Source: Candidatus Kapaibacterium sp. (GTDB lineage Bacteria; Bacteroidota; Ignavibacteria; Kapaibacteriales; UBA4661). Taken from it: a DNA stretch of 46,571 bases. Each line of letters starts with the position of its first letter. Position 1 is the stretch's first letter. The translations under genes were made by a program, and so were the position numbers. The notes under the pieces are model-generated. The model was not told the origin of the DNA, ran no database searches, and worked only from the letters and a program-made list of their open reading frames with translations. Shown in pieces: positions 45,216 to 46,571 of the stretch. Location: NCBI GenBank assembly GCA_025358765.1, contig JANYIG010000113.1:1-46571 (forward strand), given 5' to 3'.

Positions 45216-45289
45216 GAGTGCGGAATGTATTCCGCTATGATATTGAATGATCACTTGCGTGAATGAGGAGCGGAGTACATTCCGCACTC
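45216..45289. repeat. 21-base inverted repeat between the TolC-like and CusB-like genes
   Basis: Arms 45216-45236 and 45269-45289 match at 20 of 21 positions around a 32-base loop. Each arm contains a smaller near-palindrome (GCGGAATGTATTCCGC in the first). The spacer separates the two efflux genes. It could be a messenger hairpin that tunes their ratio, an operator for a metal regulator, or a dispersed repeat; no U-run follows, so it is not a standard terminator. Confidence 0.7.
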
Positions 45290-45301
45290 TGGTTCAAAAA
45301 A

Positions 45302-46571
45302 TTATCGTAAGCGTTCGCCAAGAAGGAATTCAAGTTGTGCAAGCGCAAGATGATACTGTTCTCGTGCCATAAGCACGTCATCACGCTTCATCAGGAGCAT
45401 CCGCTCGGTGTCTAACAGCCCGCTAATGCTTGTTTGCCCTGATTGCAAACCCGCAAGCTGCGCGTCGAAAGTACGCTCGTAAAGCGGAATGATAGTGCTT
45501 TCAAGGATTTCTGCGGTTTGTGTGGCTGTGTGCATTTTTTGAAGCTGCTCTTCCATTTGCGCGGAAAGCATGAGCGTCATGCTCTCGCGCTCTAAGGTTT
45601 GTGCTTGGGTTATAGCCGCGAGTTCTTGCGCTTTAGCAGTGTACTTAGCGGAAGACCACGGCGCAAAAGGCAGCGTGATTTGTGCCATGAGGCTGTACAT
45701 AAAATCCGGTGGGGCATTTGGCGCACGAATGATGTACTCAAAGGGCGATTCCAACGCACCCGTAAAAAGCGGCGAGGTTGCCGTCAGCGTCATTCCTTGC
45801 GGCATCCGCATAATCATTCCTTGAAGCATCACGTCTGGTGTTGCTTCTTTTTCGGCAGAAACCCGCTCCGCTTCGGTCATGGCAATCATGCTTGCCATAC
45901 GGCGTAGCGTTGGGTTCGAGGCAGCAAGCGATTGAAGGCGCTCCCGCGCTTGTGTTTCCGTGAAGCGGCGTTCTGTAAGAACAGGGATAATGTCAAATGA
46001 AACTGTACTCGTGCGCCCTACAAGTGCAGCGAGCATAGCAAGCGCGGTTTTGCGCTCATTGCCAAGCGTGGTTTGTTTCAGCACGGCAAGCGATTTTTCC
46101 GCTTGCAGACGCAGCACTTCGGCGTAGGAAAAGCGTCCTGCCTGCACCTGCGATGAAGCCACTTCAATCGAACGCTCCAAGACGGTTGCGGTGCTGGCGT
46201 AAATTTCGCGCTGGCGGTCAATGCGCCACAGCATCGTGTACGCAGTGGTGATGTCGGCACGGAGTTTTGCGGCAAATTCTTGTGTACGGTCTTGTTCGTT
46301 TTTTACTCGCGCCCGCTCCATATCTTGCATTGCGGCGAGTTTACCGCCCAGCATGAACATCTGCGAGAGCGAAAAATTGTTCGAGAGTGCGCCGTTCACG
46401 ATGTTAAAATTGCCAACTTGTACCTGTTCCACCGCAACGCCCGCTTGCGGCGGCGGCAATGCGCCTGCTGCATCAATACGATGCTCGGCGGCTTGGACGG
46501 TGAAAGCATAAGCGCGAAGCTGCGGATTATTCCGCATTGCTTCCGAGAGCAAGGAATCAAGCGGCTGCGCG
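45302..46571 (-). CDS. TolC-family outer-membrane efflux protein, 5' end beyond the window
   Basis: Partial: 422 codons visible. The frame stays open through 46571, reading AQPLDSLLSEAMRNNPQL, where AQ looks like the end of the signal peptide, so only the signal sequence is missing. Two tandem TolC-type halves are seen: helical stretches around AGALPPPQAGVAVEQVQVGN and RIDRQREIYASTATVLERSI, and near the end QTAEILESTIIPLYERTFDA with LAGLQSGQTSISGLLDTERM. It would form the outer duct for the CusB-like adaptor encoded next. Confidence 0.92.
   Translation of the reverse strand, partial: AQPLDSLLSEAMRNNPQLRAYAFTVQAAEHRIDAAGALPPPQAGVAVEQVQVGNFNIVNGALSNNFSLSQMFMLGGKLAAMQDMERARVKNEQDRTQEFAAKLRADITTAYTMLWRIDRQREIYASTATVLERSIEVASSQVQAGRFSYAEVLRLQAEKSLAVLKQTTLGNERKTALAMLAALVGRTSTVSFDIIPVLTERRFTETQARERLQSLAASNPTLRRMASMIAMTEAERVSAEKEATPDVMLQGMIMRMPQGMTLTATSPLFTGALESPFEYIIRAPNAPPDFMYSLMAQITLPFAPWSSAKYTAKAQELAAITQAQTLERESMTLMLSAQMEEQLQKMHTATQTAEILESTIIPLYERTFDAQLAGLQSGQTSISGLLDTERMLLMKRDDVLMAREQYHLALAQLEFLLGERLR

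Overview
The window looks like chromosomal DNA from a member of the Bacteroidota/Chlorobiota (FCB) group. My tentative guess is an Ignavibacteria- or Kapabacteria-like lineage. Support: several promoter-like sites of the form TTG or TTTG, 20-21 bases, TAnnTTTG; GIN-domain (DUF2807) proteins; a glycogen synthase gene followed by a DUF4270-like lipoprotein; Reg_prop/Y_Y_Y sensors; TPR-plus-SpoIIE phosphatases; LA_2272-type surface repeats; and many small outer-membrane barrels. No taxonomic marker beyond these was available, so the placement is moderate to weak.

Layout. 173-6335 (minus): an ECF sigma/anti-sigma pair, a 14-repeat propeller sensor ending in a PP2C/SpoIIE phosphatase, and a GIN-domain protein. 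6572-10324 (plus): miaA, a PBP4-type D-Ala-D-Ala carboxypeptidase, and a lone sugar-type ABC permease. 10343-15628 (minus): a type III restriction-modification island in the order mod, 220-bp inverted-repeat element, BrnT-like toxin, HTH antitoxin-like gene, res. Its mod and HTH genes are open, but brnT carries an ochre stop and res carries an amber stop plus two frameshifts. 15781-15900: tRNA(CAU) and its terminator. 15937-20906 (minus): glgA, a lipoprotein and two outer-membrane proteins. 21323-26295 (minus): DUF457 protein, dtd, a YfhO-like membrane protein and a GT4 glycosyltransferase. 26391-30167 (plus): a TPR/SpoIIE phosphatase and a GT22-like mannosyltransferase. 30216-36095 (minus): an OmpA-FecR fusion, an M1 peptidase and a barrel/OmpA-like protein. 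36299-39769 (plus): two paralogous surface proteins flanking a repeat protein, then a GIN lipoprotein. 39810-43679 (minus): a second type III locus in the order mod, zeta-like kinase, 66-residue protein, res-like, with all three junctions being 4-base ATGA overlaps. 43911-46571 (minus): a CusB-like adaptor and a TolC-family protein cut by the window edge.

The most striking result is that the two unrelated type III loci share one plan: a toxin-antitoxin-type pair sits between mod and res. In both, the DNA-cleaving subunit looks disabled: res1 by three point lesions, res2 by a clean in-frame loss of helicase motifs I-V. Both methyltransferases are open. In locus 1 the toxin is also broken while its HTH partner is open. 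This suggests either a recurrent composite defence module or decay in which attacking parts are lost and protective parts kept.
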